A stretch of 5,894 nucleotides of DNA, from NCBI GenBank assembly GCA_035707845.1, contig DASSTP010000211.1:1-5894 (forward strand), written 5' to 3'. Below are positions 5,407 through 5,894 of this stretch, piece by piece. The position numbers were made by a program, and so were the translations under genes. Below the pieces are notes generated by a model. The model saw only the letters and a list, made by a program, of their open reading frames with translations, was not told the origin of the DNA and did not search any database. How positions within the stretch are numbered: position 1 is the stretch's first letter; each line of letters opens with the position of its first letter. Source of the DNA: CAMLHP01 sp035707845. GTDB lineage: Bacteria; Gemmatimonadota; Gemmatimonadetes; Gemmatimonadales; GWC2-71-9.

Positions 5407-5894
5407 ATGAACGTGAGGCAAGTACTGACTTTCTCGGGCGCGACCGGCATGCTCCTCATGCTCACCGGCGGTTCGCTGGCAGCGCAGGGCATCCCGAGGG
5501 GGGCAACGATCTCGCGTGGTCCCCAGGCTGCTGCGGCGCGCGTCATGGTTGCCACGCCATATGTCTTCACCAGCGCTGACTCGGCCCGGGCGGTCGCCGT
5601 CGGCCAGGCTATGCGCGACCGCCTGGCGCGTCAGGCTCCCCGGGGCGAGTACGCGGTTATCGCCGACTCCACCATGAACCGGGCGTTGCTGTCGTTCGGA
5701 TATGCGGCCGACGCCATCCTCAACCAGGACGCCGCGCGCAAGCTGGCCCAGGCCCTTGCTGGTCGAGTACTGGTGACGTCGCAGATGGTCAAGAGCCCGT
5801 CGGGCTCGTGGTCCATGGTGTCCCGGCTCGCGGGCGTGAATGACGATGCGGGTACGACAGTCCGGGTGAGCCAGGCGAGCGGGAGCCCGCTCAC
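5407..5894 (+). CDS. Exported protein of unknown function (3' partial)
   Basis: The frame runs open from the ATG at 5407 to the window edge (162 codons plus two bases) with no stop. The N-terminus is a signal peptide: MNVRQVLTF, hydrophobic core to about residue 20, and a likely cleavage near SLAAQ (24-28). The mature part has an alternating strand/helix pattern: VMVATPYVF (46-54), a helix at 58-77 (DSARAVAVGQAMRDRLARQA), a strand EYAVIADS (81-88), a helix with LNQDAARKLAQALAGR (105-120), and the strand VLVTSQMV (121-128). This recalls the FlgO/CsgG/TolB-N-type fold found in periplasmic or outer-membrane-associated proteins, but the similarity is structural guesswork. It is separated from tRNA-Val by 66 bases. 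The C-terminal domain(s) are not visible. Confidence 0.75.
   Translation, partial: MNVRQVLTFSGATGMLLMLTGGSLAAQGIPRGATISRGPQAAAARVMVATPYVFTSADSARAVAVGQAMRDRLARQAPRGEYAVIADSTMNRALLSFGYAADAILNQDAARKLAQALAGRVLVTSQMVKSPSGSWSMVSRLAGVNDDAGTTVRVSQASGSPL

Noticed and set aside
5158..5421. An 87-residue - strand frame across the tRNA, with a stretch like KWAKRDSNPRHPACKAGALD
   Set aside because: This is the well-known spurious translation of a tRNA antisense strand that often appears in databases as a hypothetical protein; it is not a gene.

Overview
The window is a GC-rich stretch of bacterial chromosome with all genes on the + strand. It holds most of a chemosensory (che) operon, a zinc-peptidase gene, a tiny membrane protein, a tRNA-Val and the start of a secreted protein. 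The very high G+C at third codon positions, the che gene order (cheR-cheD-cheB-cheW-cheW-TPR) and the Ala-Ala-Gln signal-peptide end suggest a Gemmatimonadota-like or other deep-branching environmental bacterium. That taxonomic guess is an inference; nothing in the sequence fixes it.

Positions 1-4100 carry six tightly packed genes: cheR (5' end cut by the window), cheD, cheB, two CheW-like adaptors and a coiled-coil/TPR protein. Four of the five junctions are 4-base ATGA or GTGA overlaps and the cheD/cheB junction is a 20-base overlap, so the block looks like one translationally coupled transcript whose promoter lies upstream. CheR would methylate receptor glutamates, CheB would demethylate or deamidate them under phosphorylation control, CheD would deamidate receptor glutamines, and the CheW proteins would couple receptors to the histidine kinase. 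The kinase CheA, a CheY and the receptors are not in the window; they are presumably upstream or elsewhere.

Positions 4025-5194 carry a membrane-anchored HExxH peptidase whose probable signal peptide begins inside the TPR gene, then a 63-residue two-helix membrane protein. Positions 5266-5340 are tRNA-Val(UAC), without an encoded CCA. From 5407 to the window end runs the start of an exported protein with its own Shine-Dalgarno sequence.

The main point for a second look is the second CheW. In a gap-free alignment with E. coli CheW (recalled from memory) it has Arg where E. coli has Glu38 and Glu where E. coli has Arg62, a reciprocal charge swap at the receptor/kinase-coupling surface. The first CheW keeps the Arg but lacks the Glu. 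The TPR protein and the peptidase are uncommon riders on a che operon. I see no mobile elements, CRISPR arrays, pseudogenes or wholly new system.
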